From Hymenoscyphus infarciens (lineage: Eukaryota; Ascomycota; Leotiomycetes; Helotiales; Helotiaceae), in contig LLCB01000031.1 of the NCBI GenBank assembly GCA_001414345.1, forward strand, positions 242,173 to 306,172: a stretch of DNA of 64,000 nucleotides, given 5' to 3'. The number at the start of each line of letters is the position of its first letter. Position 1 is the stretch's first letter. Below are positions 22,905 through 37,500 of the stretch, piece by piece. The notes below the pieces were generated by a model that worked only from the letters and a program-made list of their open reading frames with translations, did not search any database and was not told where the DNA came from. The translations under genes and the position numbers were made by a program.

Positions 22905-25900
22905 ATTACCCTTTAAATTATTTAAGAATAAGGAGAGTTTAGGGTATAAATAGTAGTTGTTTATTTAAGAATATTCTATATTCTCTACTCTTTTAGTATA
23001 GTTTCTTACTTATCTAAATATATATGAAAATCCCTTGAAATTATCTACTTTAGTTGCTTTCGTTATCTTAATTAGGCTACGCTAAGGCGTTTCTAAGCTA
23101 AAAAAGTAGATAAATTAGTTGTTAAATAAGGCTATTCCTAAAGTATTACTTATGCTAAGCTTAGCTTATAAAATCGCTCTCTAATTACTCTCTTTTTTCC
23201 TACTCTTTTTATCCTTTTAATTGTAATAACTCTTTAAAAGTCTTATAATACGTATAGTAGAACTATCTATTACTATACGCTGTACTCTAATTATATCTTG
23301 ACCTTCTAAAAAGAGCTTTTTAACGTCGACTTTAGTGCTTAGAATAGCTAATAAATTATGTATATAAAGTATAGTATTTAGGTATTAAAAGGTATTTAAC
23401 TTCTACTATTCTAGGAGCTACTTCTTATTAGTATTGAAAGTTATAATATAAGGGTTATTAAGATACTAATTAAAGTTAGTATATAACTCGTTAGAGCTAG
23501 TAGTATTCAAAGTACGAGCTCTTAAAAGGAGATTCTACTAGTAGATAGAGTATCCTAGTAGGTACTCTATAGTAGGCTCTATTTAAGTGATTAGACTATC
23601 TTAAGAGTATTAGCGCTTTATATAAAGTTTAATCTAATTAATAATTTAAAGAGCTTAAGAGAGGTTATATTATTATTGAATTAGTATATACTTAATACGT
23701 AGATTAAAGACGTAGGTAATAAAGTAAATTAGTAACTACTCTATCTTAAAAGTCTACTTTTTAAGTAAAATTTTAATATAATTAAAAGCATCTTTAAAGT
23801 CCTAGGATATAAGAGTATAAGAAGCCTTTCTTATTATAATATTATAAATAAGATTAGCTAATTCTTATATAATACTAATATATTTAGAGAGAGATAGCGC
23901 TTAGTATAAAACCGAAAGTATATAATTATAAAAAGGCTCTATATAAAGCTCTATCTACTTATAAAGATCCTACTTATCCTAAGTAGGAATAAGGAACTAA
24001 TATATACTAAAGTCTCTCCTAAATCAAGTAATTATACTCTTTTATTTTTAAGCTTTAAATATTATTAAATAGAGGGAATTCCACTAAGTATTAATATTAA
24101 TAGGAATTATCCTTATTTAAGCGATTTAATACTAAGTATCTTAACGTTTATTACTTCCTATAATCTAAAGTATAAAATAGCGTATTTTTATATAAATTAA
24201 GAGAGAGGTATAGTATGTAAGAAACTCTCTATTCCTAGGTAAATTTTATACTAAGTTTATAACTCTTAAAGCCTCTTCTATATTCCTACTTTTTAAGAAG
24301 TTAAATACTATAGTAGTAATAAGTACTAAATAATATACTAAACACCTAATCTAAGAGTTATAACCTCGAAAAAGACATTATAGTATATTAAGATTAAGTG
24401 TAGGATTATTATTATAGTAGGACCTAAGCTTCTAAAGAAAGTAGTTATAAAAGGTATTATTATTAGTAGTATTATTCTTATAAATTATAAGTACTTTATA
24501 TATAATTCTAAGGCTAAAACTTTAACTTCGTTACTCTAAAAGCGTCTTATTATCTATCTTATTAAATTACGTTATATTGATATTACTAGAAAAAGAGGCG
24601 AATAAAACATCTGCTATTCCTTCTTTAGACTTACTATAAACCGCCTTAGTATACTTAACATTTATATAATATTATTACTAGTTAGAGCTAATCTAATACC
24701 TAATTCCTCTTATAATATACTTATAGTTTTTAGATAACTATCTATTAAAAGTAATAGAGATAAATATATATATTTCTATAAGTAAAAGCGCTTATTCCTA
24801 CCTTATCTTATTAAACTTTTACTTAGTAAACTATTAAAGAGTTATATAGCTTTTAAAGAGTAGAAGTTAAGTATTAGAATAATATAACTATTTAAAAGCT
24901 ATATAATCAATAAGAGCAAAAGCTTAGTTTATCTATATAATAAAACGTAGATAAGTATCTATAGTATTAATTCTTAGTAGGAGTACTTAAATAAAGAGTG
25001 TAATATTTATTATAGTAGGTGCCTCTAGTACTAGCTCTCTCTTATAATATATGTCCTTTGTAAACTTATACTTTTTAAATAGGTAATTAACGATATTAGA
25101 GGTATTACTATAGTAGTAGGAATCGAGAGAGTTCTAGAGGTAAAACTTATATATCTATTAATAGTTAAAAAGTAGTGTTTTCTTACCTTTTTTAGTATAC
25201 TTTTCCTAAGAGCTATCTAAGTATATAATATTAAAGTATTTATATATAAAAGTTATCTTATTATAAAGGTATATAGGCTTTTATTAGAGAGCTTGGTAGA
25301 GAGTAATAGTAGTAGGAATAGCATATTTAAGACGTTTACACGCTCTATCTTAAGAGAGCGATTTAGAGTCCTTATCTTAGGTCTCTAGTAATACTATAAG
25401 AGAAGAAGAGGCTAGAGAAGAGGCGTTTAGAGAGGCTTAAAGAGCTTATACTATAGTAGTATCGTCTTTAAAGAAGGCCTAGGACTAGATATATCGAAGT
25501 TAAGATAGTATATAAGAGACGTCTCCTAGTTAGTAGTTTTAAATAATAGGATTAATTCGTTTAATAGTAGTATAATTAAAGTATAATTAATTACTCTTAG
25601 AAGATACTCGAGTAATAGATAGCTAATAGCAGAGACTCCTTTAAATAGGGCTTAAATTAAGACGTTAGTATTATTATATCCTAATAGTCCTAAACTAGTT
25701 TAAAAACTAGTTTAAAGGTTATATAAGACTAGAAATCCAACTTTTAAGAAAAGATAAATAAAACAATAATAATAAGAGATAAATAGATATCCTTAAAGAT
25801 TCAAATAGAAGTAATAGTAATCTATTAGCAATAATTAAAAAGTAAGTAAATTAAGAGTATTATTATATTTATATATATATATAAAAAGAGAGTAAATTTT

Positions 25901-26090
25901 AACTTATATAAACCCTTTATACTAAGACCTAGAGTACGGATATTAAGCCTAATAAATAGAAACTATTCGTAATATATTTATTTAAGCTCTTATCGCTCGA
26001 ATAATCGCTCAAATACTATCTATCTATTTAATATTTATAATAAATAATTAATATTTTATTCATCAATTCGTTATATAGACCTACTCTCGA
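22905..26090. repeat. RIP-degraded repeat block, class unresolved
   Basis: AT-rich with stops everywhere and CA/TG depletion. The minus strand between about 25400 and 24500 gives the longest coherent peptide stretches once TAA/TAG are ignored (for example KYAIPTTITLYQAL), so a transposase-like gene on the minus strand is possible, but I cannot name the family. The block ends at a short normal-GC island near 26095. Confidence 0.6.
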
Positions 26091-26094
26091 CGAA

Positions 26095-26290
26095 GCAGCG
26101 AGGCCAAGAGAAGACACAAGGATTCCGACCAAACCGCAGATAGTTTTCTGAAAACCCACCTTCCTCCAACCTATGCTCCGCAAGCTAGAACAAAACTCCC
26201 ATGTCTAGTGATTATACCTTAGCGCAGACCCAGAGATAACGCGAGGGGTTTTGTCAGAGTATATGCGCCGGTATCGACTAACTATTATTT
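26095..26290. other. Non-RIP island between repeats
   Basis: About 195 bp of ordinary composition, with abundant CA and TG, sits between RIP-degraded blocks. It has no coding frame of note. It is probably original single-copy DNA caught between two independent insertions. Confidence 0.7.
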
Positions 26291-26741
26291 TTGAGATTTC
26301 TCGAGAATATTATAGTAAAATACTATAGTAATTTAAATAAATATATTATCGGAATATTCTAATAGTATATATTTATTTTTAAACCTAATATTATTACTAT
26401 ACTATACTACTTATTTAATAAGTCGTATACTAAAACGTAAAAATAAATCTTATATATCTCGTATAAGCTATATAAGAGAACTAAAGCTATTTTAGAAGCT
26501 ATTAACTTTTTTTTAAAGTACTCTATTTAATTATTTCTAAAAATCTAGCTATTTAGATATATACTTTTAATATATAAGACTGAAAATAAGTAAGTTTAAA
26601 ATCCGAGAGAAAAAGCTTAAATATAATAGACTTAGTAATACTATAGTAGTATTATAATCTTAATTTAAAATACTAATAATCTTAATAGTAATATAATTAA
26701 ATATTATTAGAATTATATAGTATAAATAGTATATATTAAAC

Positions 26742-26925
26742 TGTTATAGGAAGGACACGTGACTACACTAGTGGCGGACCTATAGGTGTAGATAGTTATA
26801 AGTGCTCTATACTCTCCTCTTCTCTCTTTAGACGTTTATTATTACACTATATAAGAGATTACTTTAACGTATTTCATCGAGCCTAGTTATAAGCTCTTAA
26901 TCTATAATCTATCTCTTATACTATA
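26742..26925 (+). repeat. Left (5') LTR
   Basis: 184 bp beginning TGTTATAGGAAGG and ending at the TATA equivalent of the right LTR's TACA. It differs from the right LTR almost only by C/T and G/A exchanges. Its first third keeps more original bases than the right copy, its last third fewer. Confidence 0.93.
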
Positions 26926-27435
26926 TAGTAGTAATACTCTAAATTCAAACTATATATAATCCCTTTAAAATTATTAAGCCCTCGCCTTCTACTAACTATA
27001 TTATAACTTATAACCTATAACTCTTATCTCTCTCTCTCTCGTCTACTTTCTAATCTTATAATTCGAACACTTAATTAGAATCTAGCTATTAGTATATATA
27101 ATATACACTATCTAGTAATAAGTATAACTATCTCCTAGATCTCTAGTAGGTTAGTAAGAAAGATAAAAGATACCTCTCTTATATCTATTCTGCTTTATAT
27201 ATATATATATTACTTATAATTTATATAGAAAAGCCTTAGAAAAAAGAAGTACTAGTAAAACCTAAATCTAAAAAAATTCTCAATAAACATAGTAGCTATT
27301 ATAACAAATAAGGCAGATACTAAAAGAATAGTAGATACGTAAAAGAACCTATTCTAAGAGTTCTAGCAGAATCAGCCCTATTCTTAATACTATTAGAATA
27401 ATCTATTATATCTAAAAACCTCTTTTCTAAGCTCC

Positions 27436-27516
27436 TTAAGACTCTACTAAGTACTCTAGCTCCGCTAAGTACTCTAGCTCCGCTAAATACTCTAGCTTCG
27501 CTAAGTACTCTAGCTC
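27436..27516 (+). repeat. 18-bp tandem repeat in the gag region
   Basis: About four copies of an 18-bp unit CTAAGTACTCTAGCTCCG with single-base variants that are mostly C/T. The unit is six codons, so it would encode a short peptide repeat in the ancestral gag. Confidence 0.8.
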
Positions 27517-29289
27517 TACAAGCCTTATAGACTTCGTCGGCTTCTTATATATACTATTTATAAGATATATCTATTATACTAGTTAACCCTTATATTCTAA
27601 GAGCCTCTAGTCCCGTTTCTATAAGCTCTAGTAGACTCGATGAGATTAAAGTACTTATATATTAGAGACTAGTGTCTAGAAGAGACAAGAAAGGAGCGAA
27701 TCTTAATAATAATCTAGATATTATAATTACTAAATATTAAGAAGAAGGAGCTCTTAGTATTCTTAAAGACTTAACTATTATTAGTAGAGACGATATTTTA
27801 AACTTTACTATAATTAAAGAAGAACTTATAATACTATCCTCTCCTAGCTCTATACTAAGTTACCCTAGTCTAATCCCTAGCTCTAATACTTACTCTAAGG
27901 CCTTTAAACTAATAGACATTACCGCTGTGTTTAACTCTATATCTTAGATAGCTTTTACTTTATACTAATTAAGACTTCTCTTATTAGATTAAGAGTCTAT
28001 TAATTTAGACTTCTTTAATAAGATTAATAAGCTTTTAACTCTACTCTTAAGTAGTAGACCTATTATAATAGTAGAACCTAAGATATTATATACTAGGCAA
28101 CTTTAGTAAAAAGATACTATAATTATTAATTTTATAGTAAATAAGATAGCTAAGAATATTATTAGATATATAAACCTTTAACTACTTATTATAGATAAGG
28201 ACCTAGAAGATATAAAGTTAGTATTTAACCTATTAAGAGATAACCTCTTAAATAACCTTAAAGCTAGTATAGTATAACTATTTAAATTACTAAATAGCTT
28301 AGCTATAGTAGATAAATTTATAGTACTTCTTATCTATTTCTAACCTAGACTAGAATAAGCGAACTCTTATCTTAGTAAATCTCTACTTAAAACCTTTTAT
28401 TAATCTCTTTATTAATCCCCTTATAAATCTCTTTATAGATATAAGTAATAAGACTCTAATAACTAATAATAATATTAACTATATCTTAAGATAAGAGATA
28501 TTAAATATAATAGTAAGATACTAGTTACTTTATAGTTTAGCTATATTAAAGGATTTATATAAATCTATAATAAGAAGATAATATTAAGCCTTATACTCTA
28601 GGCTCTAATAAACAACGTCTAAGTCTAGTATAATAGACTTATACTAAATACTAAGACTTAAATACTTTTAGACTATAATAAGCTTAGAAGCTAGATAAGC
28701 GAATAGTTTTAAAAGGATATATTAATACTATTTACCTAAGCTAATAAGAAAGAATTTTAGTTTAAATTCGAAGACTAATACTCTCTTTAAGTATATATAG
28801 TAAAGAAGTAATTACTCTACGTTAAAGCTAGGTCTATAAATAAAGACTACTTAGTATATAGAATTTATATTAGACTCGACTCTATACTAGGCTTTATAAT
28901 TATACTAAAGCTATTTAGTAATATACTAGAATTTCTTAAAAAGAAGATATATACTATAAAGTCTATAGTACGAGTATCTTAGACTATCTAAAATAAGAAA
29001 TTTAAGATACTTAGTAAGGAGAATAAATTATTAAAGAAAAAGTTTAAAAAGTCTAAATTATATAGTAAAGGTTAATTAAGTAAGAGTAACTCGGAGAATT
29101 ATATAAAAGAGAAGTAAGATAATAGAAAGGTTAATAATAAATTTAAAAGATATAATAATAATAACTTTAAAAGATATAATAATAAATATAGTTAAAACTC
29201 TTAAAGTAATTATTAAGATAGTAGAGATAAGCGACTTTTTAATCCCTTTATTTTATAATAATTTAAATAGCCTAGATTCGGTCTATTAG

Positions 29290-32200
29290 CAGCCTAGTCT
29301 TAGTAATTTAGTAGATAGCCTTTTAATCTACTATATACTTAAAACTACTAGATATCTCTACTAATATAGCTTATATAGTCTATATAACTAAGATTTATAT
29401 TAAGAGCGGCTACTTAATTTATATAGAGATAGTAGTAGTAGTAATAGCTACTTTAACCCTTTTTAAGAAATAGTTAAAAGTAGTTATAGTAACTTATAAG
29501 CACTACTATAGTCTTAGCGTACTTCAGAGAAGCTAAACCTTTAGACCTAGTAACTATAGATAAGTATATATACTAGATAATTATTAATATTTTAAATAGA
29601 TTTAAGACTAATCTATATATTAGTTTAGATAATTTAAATTTAGAAAACGAATATAGTAGTTACTTTAGAGTAGCGAGCCGCTTATAAGAATTTATATTAT
29701 AACTCTATTATCTAATATTAATATTATAATATAATAGGAAAATTATATATCTTTACTATTACCTAATCTAGACCTATTACTAGTCCTAGTACTAGAAAGC
29801 CTAAAAAAATTTAAAAATAATAAACTGTCTAAAATAAGCTATCTAGCTAAAATATTACCTATTCTATTTACGCCTAGTATTTTACTAATATTAGCTGCTC
29901 TATCTAATTCTTTTATATTATAAGAAACGGATATAATATATATACTCTCTTCTATTACTCTACTTTCTCTATCTTCTATAAATCTATTAGTAAGAGGCTT
30001 AGTAACTCTATTACTCTTAAATACGCTAATTAAAGAGATAATTAGAATAGATACCTTATTAAATAATATAGAGTTCCTTAGTAAGCTATCGCGTACTAAT
30101 TAACTACGTAAAAAAGCTAAAAAGATTACAGTTCTCGACGTAAAATAGAAGAGCGACGATAAGTACTTTATAAATAGTACTTAGTATTACTACTACGTAA
30201 GTATAAAGTACGTCTTTACTACTTTATTAGACTAAGATATTAAATTTTATATAGTTACTAGTTTAAGTATAAATCTTATAGCTAAATATATAGTAGATTA
30301 TTTCTTCCTATATATTAAGATAGAAGAAGAGCTAAATATAGTTAGCCTTTTAAGTATTAGGAAAAGTACTTAAAGACTTTGAAATTTTATAAAGATCCTC
30401 TTTACTATCTATAATACCTTTAAATAGGAGTTTCTCTTTAAAGTAGAATTCTATATTATTAATAAGCTAGGCTATAATATATTTATAAGTACTTTGTTTC
30501 TAAAGCTAAATTATCTAAACTTCTATTAGACGAAAGAATATAGTATTAATTATCTAGATTACTATAGCTATAAATTCTATATCTCTTATCTATTAGATTA
30601 AAGAGAAAAGGAGCTTAAATATATAAGTATCTATATAAGGCTAGAATATTAGCGTTTATTATAGTAAGAAGTTGCTAGTATTAGTATAAGAGTATATAGT
30701 TAGACTATACTAGAAAAGTAGCTTAGTACTAAGCTAATTTAGTAGCCTTATATGTATAATTACTAATAAGGATTAAAAACCTCTTATGTTTATAAACCTT
30801 AATAACACTTCTACGAGGATTATAAAAGAATAGTTACTAGAGTTTCTTAAGCTATTAGATAAACTACTTTTAACTAATTATTTAGTATATCTTAATCTTA
30901 TTAATATATTTAAAGGACTACCTCTAGTACTAGAATAACTTAAAAGCAAGTATCTTAATAGTTAGCCTTACCTTATATAACTAATTAATAATCTAATTAA
31001 TATTTCTTAAGCTAATATTAGACTAGAATAGAATAAAGAATATTAAGCTAAGGTTAAAGACGTTATCTAAAGTAAAGCTAAGCTATTCTATAATAAGTTA
31101 GGTTACTTTAATAATAGAATTGAAATACCTATCTCTTTTAAGAAAAAAATAGATATTAAAGACTTAAAGTAAGCTCTTTATAGTCTATTAAAAAGGGATA
31201 AGGAAGCGATAAACAGTATTATTAACCTATTAATTAAAGTAGGCGTTAGTAAAAAAGTGCTTCTAGAGGAACCTTTACTAGCCTCTATACTAGTATTTAT
31301 AGTATAGTATAACAGAAAACCTTATATAGTAGTAGATTTAAGAAGAATTAATACTAAACTATATATAAACGCTTAGCTCTTATCTAGATAAGATAATATA
31401 CTATAAGTAATATATAGTATAACTATGTTTTCTATACTTAATATAATAAAGAGCTTTTTCTAGTAATCGACCTATTTTAAGAATAGATAGAAGTAGACCT
31501 TTATAACGCTTTATAAAGGCTAAGAAAGACTAACTATTAATACTATAAGGTTAGCTATATTACTTGCCTTCTTCTAGTATTATATAGAAGATATATTTAA
31601 AGATATACTCTAGTAATTTATATATATATTTATTAATAATACTATTATCTTTTTAAAGACTCTAGAAGAATATCTAGTCTATTTAAAGTAAGTACTCTAC
31701 TACTTTATAGAGTTAGAGGTTACTCTTTTACTATTAAAATACTACTTTACTTAATTAGAATTATAAGTATTAGGCTATTAGATATTATAATATAGTTTAT
31801 ATATAATAGAAGATAAAGTCGAAGTAATAAGAGTAATAAAGTTTCTCTATATCTTATCTAACTTAGAAAAGGGCTTTAAGCTATTTAAATACTACTATAA
31901 ATTTATTACTTATTACTTAGCTATTATAATACTATTAATTAAGCTAAAAACCTTAGAGTTTAAAAGCTTCCTAATTTCTAGTAAAGAATATAATATCTAT
32001 TTAAGATATATAATAAAGTCCTTTATAATAGACTTAAAGTCGACTAAATTACTTAATAATAGTAAATCTATATAAGAGAAGCTTAAAGATAAGCTATACT
32101 CTATACTTATACTAGTATTTCTAGACTTTATAAAGCTTTTTAAGCTATATATAGATAGAAGTAAAGAGATAGGTTATAGAGTAGTATTATATTAGGTAGA

Positions 32201-34210
32201 TAATAAAGGAGTTAAGTATTCTATCTTATATCTTTTTAAATTATTATTACTAGTAGAGGAAAGATACTAGCTAATAGAGTTAGAGACTAATATACTTATT
32301 TAAGCTTTAGAAAAGTTATTATAATACCTAGATAATAATAACTTTATAGTAGTTACTAATTATTAAGCTATTACTAATATATTTAAGAACGATAGCTCTA
32401 TTAAGAGTAAAAGGTTAATCTAGCTATAAAACTAGTAATTGTTTTTATCTTATTATAAATAGTATATAAATATTATTTACTATATAAATAAGACTTATAT
32501 TAATATAAACGCCTTATTAAGATTACCTTATAAGAAGCTAAAACTATTATTTTAAAAGAAAGCTATAATTAAATCTAATATATATTTTATATAAGCTTTT
32601 CTATTTAAAGTTATAACCCTATCTATATTTAAAGAATTATTATTAGAAGTTATAAAATAGCTACTTTTAGACTAATCTCTAAAGCTTATATTCGCCTAGA
32701 TATTAAAATAATATATAGATAGTAAGTATACTAAAGTACTAGTAACTACTCTTAAAAGCTTTCGTTTTAAGCCTACTAGAAAGCTACTATTCTTTAATAA
32801 GCTTCTTTATATACTAAAGATATATCTAGGAAAGTTCTTATCTCTTACTTATAATAATAAGAGCTACTTTAGAATTAAAAGAATCTATTAATATATAAAA
32901 GGTTATATCTTCTATTCTAGATTATATTAGGAGATTATAGAATATATAAAGAGCTACTTAGTATATTAATAAGTAAAGCCTTCTAATACTCTACTTTAGA
33001 GGTCTTTTTAGCTAATTAAATATTTTATAGTACTTTTAAAAGTATTATTTTTAGATTTTATAAATAGCTTTTTAATCTCTACTTAAGGTAATAATAAGAT
33101 ACTAGCTATTACTTATAAGTGTTTAAAAGTAGTAAAGCTCTTAGTAAGTAAGGATATTAATACTACTAAGAATTAAGCTATCTAATACTTTAAATAAGTC
33201 TATATAGATTAGAGTCTATCTAATAATATAATATCTGATTATAACTCTAAGTTTTAATTAGTATTCTAGTATAAGCTTTTTAAGCTTATAAAAGTTAACC
33301 TAAGCTTTACTACTACCTATTATTTAGTAGGTAATAGTTAGATAGAGTATACTAATTAAACTATAGTCTATACTTTATAATATACTATTAGCGAAGTATA
33401 TAACTAGTTAATCTAAGAGAACCTTATATCTTTTATTTAACTATTACTTAACTCTTTTATTAACGCCTCTATTAGAGTAACACTTTTCTTCTTACTATAT
33501 AGCTAAGATATAAAGATAAAGCTTAGTACTAATACTAGAGAGGATATTCTAGACTTCTTAACTTATTATAAATTATTATTAGACTAAGTAGAATAGTTAG
33601 TTAAGATAGCCTAAGCTTATATAAAGATATACTATAATAATAAACATACTCTTTTAAAATTTAGTAGTATAGTATACTTATAAATAGTAAAAAAACAAGA
33701 TAAGAGTTATTATCTTTAAAATTATATAAAGCTATTTTTTTAAAGATTAAGACTCTTTAAGATTATATAGCTAGTAAGTAACCTTATCTTTAAAATTAAG
33801 CTACTAAATTAGCTTAAGATTTACCTTATTATATCTATTAAATACCTAGAACTAGTAAATAATAATTTATATACTTGTCTTTAACCTAAGCTAGAACTAA
33901 TTACTATTAATAGAGAGGAAAGGTTTATTATTAAAGATATTCTAGAATAAGAAATACGTAAACCTTTAAAAGAGCGATACTAATTATACTATAAGATTAA
34001 GTAGCTAGGCTATAAAGATACTACTTAGAAGCTAGTATCGATAATATAAGATTAAGCTAAATTAGTTATATTAGCTTATAAAAAGAAAGAAAAGAAGAAT
34101 ATATACTTTAAGTTTAAAGCCTTCTTATAATAAAGCAAAGCCTTCTTATATTAGAGTAAAAGCCTTCTTATAATAGAGTAAAGCCTTCTTATAATAGAGT
34201 AACGTCTAAA
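29290..34210 (+). pseudogene. Chromovirus pol relic (RT, RNase H, integrase, chromodomain)
   Basis: Order matches Ty3/gypsy. RT core near 31320-31700: KPYIVVDLRRINTKLY, TMFSILNIIKSFF and FLYIYINNTIIFLKTLEEYL (the Y-x-D-D region mutated). RNase H near 32120-32400: FKLYIDRSKEIGYRVVLYW and ERYWLIELETNIL. Integrase near 32860-33700, including FLDFINSFL and a YHPQT-like NS-x-IEYTN. The C-terminal chromodomain near 33910-34075 reads EERFIIKDILE, KPLKERY and YYKIK-x-LGYKDTT, with Trp positions replaced by TAG. Frames are broken throughout by TAA/TAG. Chromodomains in this place direct integration to heterochromatin marked by H3K9 methylation in related elements. Confidence 0.85.
34125..34210 (+). 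repeat. Short tandem repeat after the chromodomain
   Basis: Three to four copies of a ~27-bp unit containing AAAGCCTTCTTATAATAGAG at the very end of the pol frame. Confidence 0.75.
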
Positions 34211-34599
34211 AAGACATTAAACTACGTTTTAGTACTAGTTATACTCTCTAAGAAGAGTAAACTAGTAAGATCTATAAGTATCTATATCTATAGTACTTAT
34301 AACTGTTTCTAGTAAAAGGCTTATAAGCCTTCTCTAAAGAAGTAGATATTCTCTTATTTTTTTATTTTATTCTTATAAGCTATAATTACTTAAATTTTAT
34401 ATATTATATTAATTTTAATTATTTATTAGAAATTTACCTTTACTACTTAGTAGTAATATTAAATTTATATAATACTAATTAGTTAGTACTTAATTTTTAG
34501 TCTTAATATTATCATATCTTATTAAGGAATTTATTCTCTTATTAACTCTATACTATAACGAATTTAACTTAATAATATAAATATATATAACTCTTTTAT

Positions 34600-37500
34600 A
34601 TTATATTCCTTTTAATCTATTAATCTAGGAATCTTAATTACCTTAATTATAAACCTCTTAGATTAACCTTCTATTATTAATATAGTAAGTAATCGCTTTA
34701 CTAAGTAAGTCTTTATAGATAACCTAGACTAGGTCTACTATAAGATCGACTTTATAACTTACTCTACTATAATAAATAACTACTAACTTCTTAAAGATAT
34801 ACTCTCTAGTATACTTAGTTTTAATAACAACTTTAAAAGTAAAGTCAAAACCTCTATAATTAGTAATAGTAACGTTTCTACTCTTAGTAATATATTACTA
34901 TTCCTAGAATAATAAATTATAATAGATACTACTACTAGTATTTTAATTAATAGTAAAGCTTATACTTATAATACTATCTATAATATAGTTACTATAATAA
35001 CTTACTATAACAAGTTAGGTATTATTATCTCTCTACCTATTTATAAACTTAATAATAGCGAATACGAATTTACTCTAGCTATTAACAAGTCTACTACTAT
35101 AATCTAGTCTAATAAAGAAGCTATTATTAAGACTAGCTATATATTAGAAGATATAAATTTAAATATTATAGCTAATAATATAATAGTACTCTCTATTACT
35201 ACTAAAGGTTAGAACTCTACTAATAATAATATAAAAGAGCCTACTACTACTACTATAGATTAGAACTCTACTAGTAATAATATAAAAGAACCTACTACTA
35301 CTACTAGTAGTTAAGACTCTACTAGTAATAATATAAAGGAACCTACTACTACTACTAGCGGTTAGAACTCTACTAGTAATAATATAAAGAAGCCTACTAC
35401 TACTACTAGTAGTTAAGACTCTACTAGTGATAATATAAAGAAGCTTATTACTATAGTAGGTAGCTAAGACTCTACTAGTAATAGACCTACTACTACTACT
35501 AGTAGTTAGAATACTAAAGCTACTAGTAGAGATTCCGAATCTAAGAACAAGATAGTTACTACTTATAATAAGTAAAAGAATAAGAAGCTAAGATTTATCT
35601 AACTAAAATATATTCTACTTAAGAAACGATAAAAGAATCCTAAGGTTATAGAGATAGAAGCTAAATTTAGAACTATATTTGCTATAAATAGTAAGCTATA
35701 CTATCTTCTTAACTAAGTCGAGTTATCTAGTAATAATAGTATCCTAGCTCTTTTAGAGCGACTTTACTTCTAGTACTTAGAACCTTATATCTACTTTAAT
35801 ATAGAGCTTATTCTTAATAGTAAGTAGATATAAGATAATAAGAACGTCTTTTATAAAGAGAGATTTAATACCTCTAACTATACTTACTTTAAGACTTACC
35901 TTAATTAGGAAGCTTATACTATTAAAGACTTTATATATTAAGACCTTAATAAATATAGCTTATTACCTACCTTCTTAAAGCTAGACTTTAGAAAGCTAGA
36001 AGATATAAAGATTATTATAATTAATATTAAAGTAGATATAGTTAATATTACTAATACTAATATCCCTTCTATAGTTAATCTAAACTATAGTTAGATAATA
36101 TAGTAATTTATTAATAAAGTTAAGACTATTTAAATAAATAAGAGTATTCTTAAATTTATATTTATTATTAATAATTACTATAATAACCTTTCTCTTATTA
36201 GTACTAAAATCGAAGCTAATAAGAAAAAGAACCTTAATAACTTCTAGATTAAAAACACGTCTATTTCTAGTTAATTAGATATAGATAATCTATTCTAGAT
36301 TCTAGAATAGATACTCTTAAGAGTTATAAGTAAATACTTATATTATATTCTTATATTCTACAACTATAAGTATATATATATACTTCTAGTCTATACTATT
36401 TATAATAAATTTAAGATTATAGCTAGAGAAGCTATAGATTAGTAATTAGATAAATTTACTATAGCCATTTTCTATATTTATAGCTTAGATAGAAAGCTAT
36501 TATAATATAATTATAATAGAGATAAAGCCTAGATTACTACTATTAATATATAGTACTATATTTATAAGAATTCTAAAAAAAGTAATTATGTTAAAGTCTA
36601 ATTCCTTAATCTTAAGACTATACTATATATTAAATATAAAAGACTTAATACTAAGAATAAGTATTATTTTAGTAAAGAAGTCTTAGATAATAAAGATAAA
36701 TCTAATAATAATACTAGAGAATAGATCTATAATATAAATAATAATAAAATAATTATTAGAGGTAATAAGAAGGAAAAAGCTAAGATAAAGAACCTACTAG
36801 AATAGTAAATAAAAGAGTAATAAGCTACTATTATAGGAATTATTACTAATATACTATCTTCTCTAAATATAATCTTAATTACTTTATATACTAGAAAGGA
36901 TCTACTATAATAAGGCTCTAATAGTAAGTAAGTTACTACTTATCTTAATATTCTAATATTAAATATTACTAATATACTTCCTATCTATTTTATAAACACC
37001 TTTAATAGAATAGAACCTATATATAAGATTAAGATTACTCTTAAGATTTTAATATAGTTTTAAAATAATATTATTTAAAGCCTTAATAATAGAAGAGTAT
37101 TAGTAAAGAAGAATAAGCTATTCTATGCTCTAATATACTATATAAAGCTATTTATAAACTTTAACTCTCTAATCTCTTAGAAAACTATAGACTTTTTTAC
37201 TAAGTACTATAGTAGGCCTTTCTTAGATAAATTCATTTAAAAGATAATTATAAAGTTTAATCCTAACTATTAGGTTAAGTATAAGAAGTTATAAGAGCTA
37301 TATATACTATTTATTAGTATCTAAGGCTATATAGTATCTTATAAGATAGATTAGATAGAAACTCTTTTTATATTAGGTTATTATAATTCTAATAGTATAA
37401 AGAACTAAGTCTTTCTTATATATCCTATAAATAAGAGAGTAGATAATCTTATTAAAAAGATAGATAAGATCTTCTTATTACTTAGTATTAAGAAGATAGT

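Noticed and set aside
22905..26090. hAT transposase
   Set aside because: Minus-strand peptides looked faintly transposase-like, but no hAT dimerisation or DDE motif could be pinned down, so the class is left unresolved.
34125..34210. CRISPR-like array
   Set aside because: Regular short direct repeats, but they are a decayed in-frame tandem repeat at the end of a retrotransposon pol gene in a eukaryote; there are no unique spacers.
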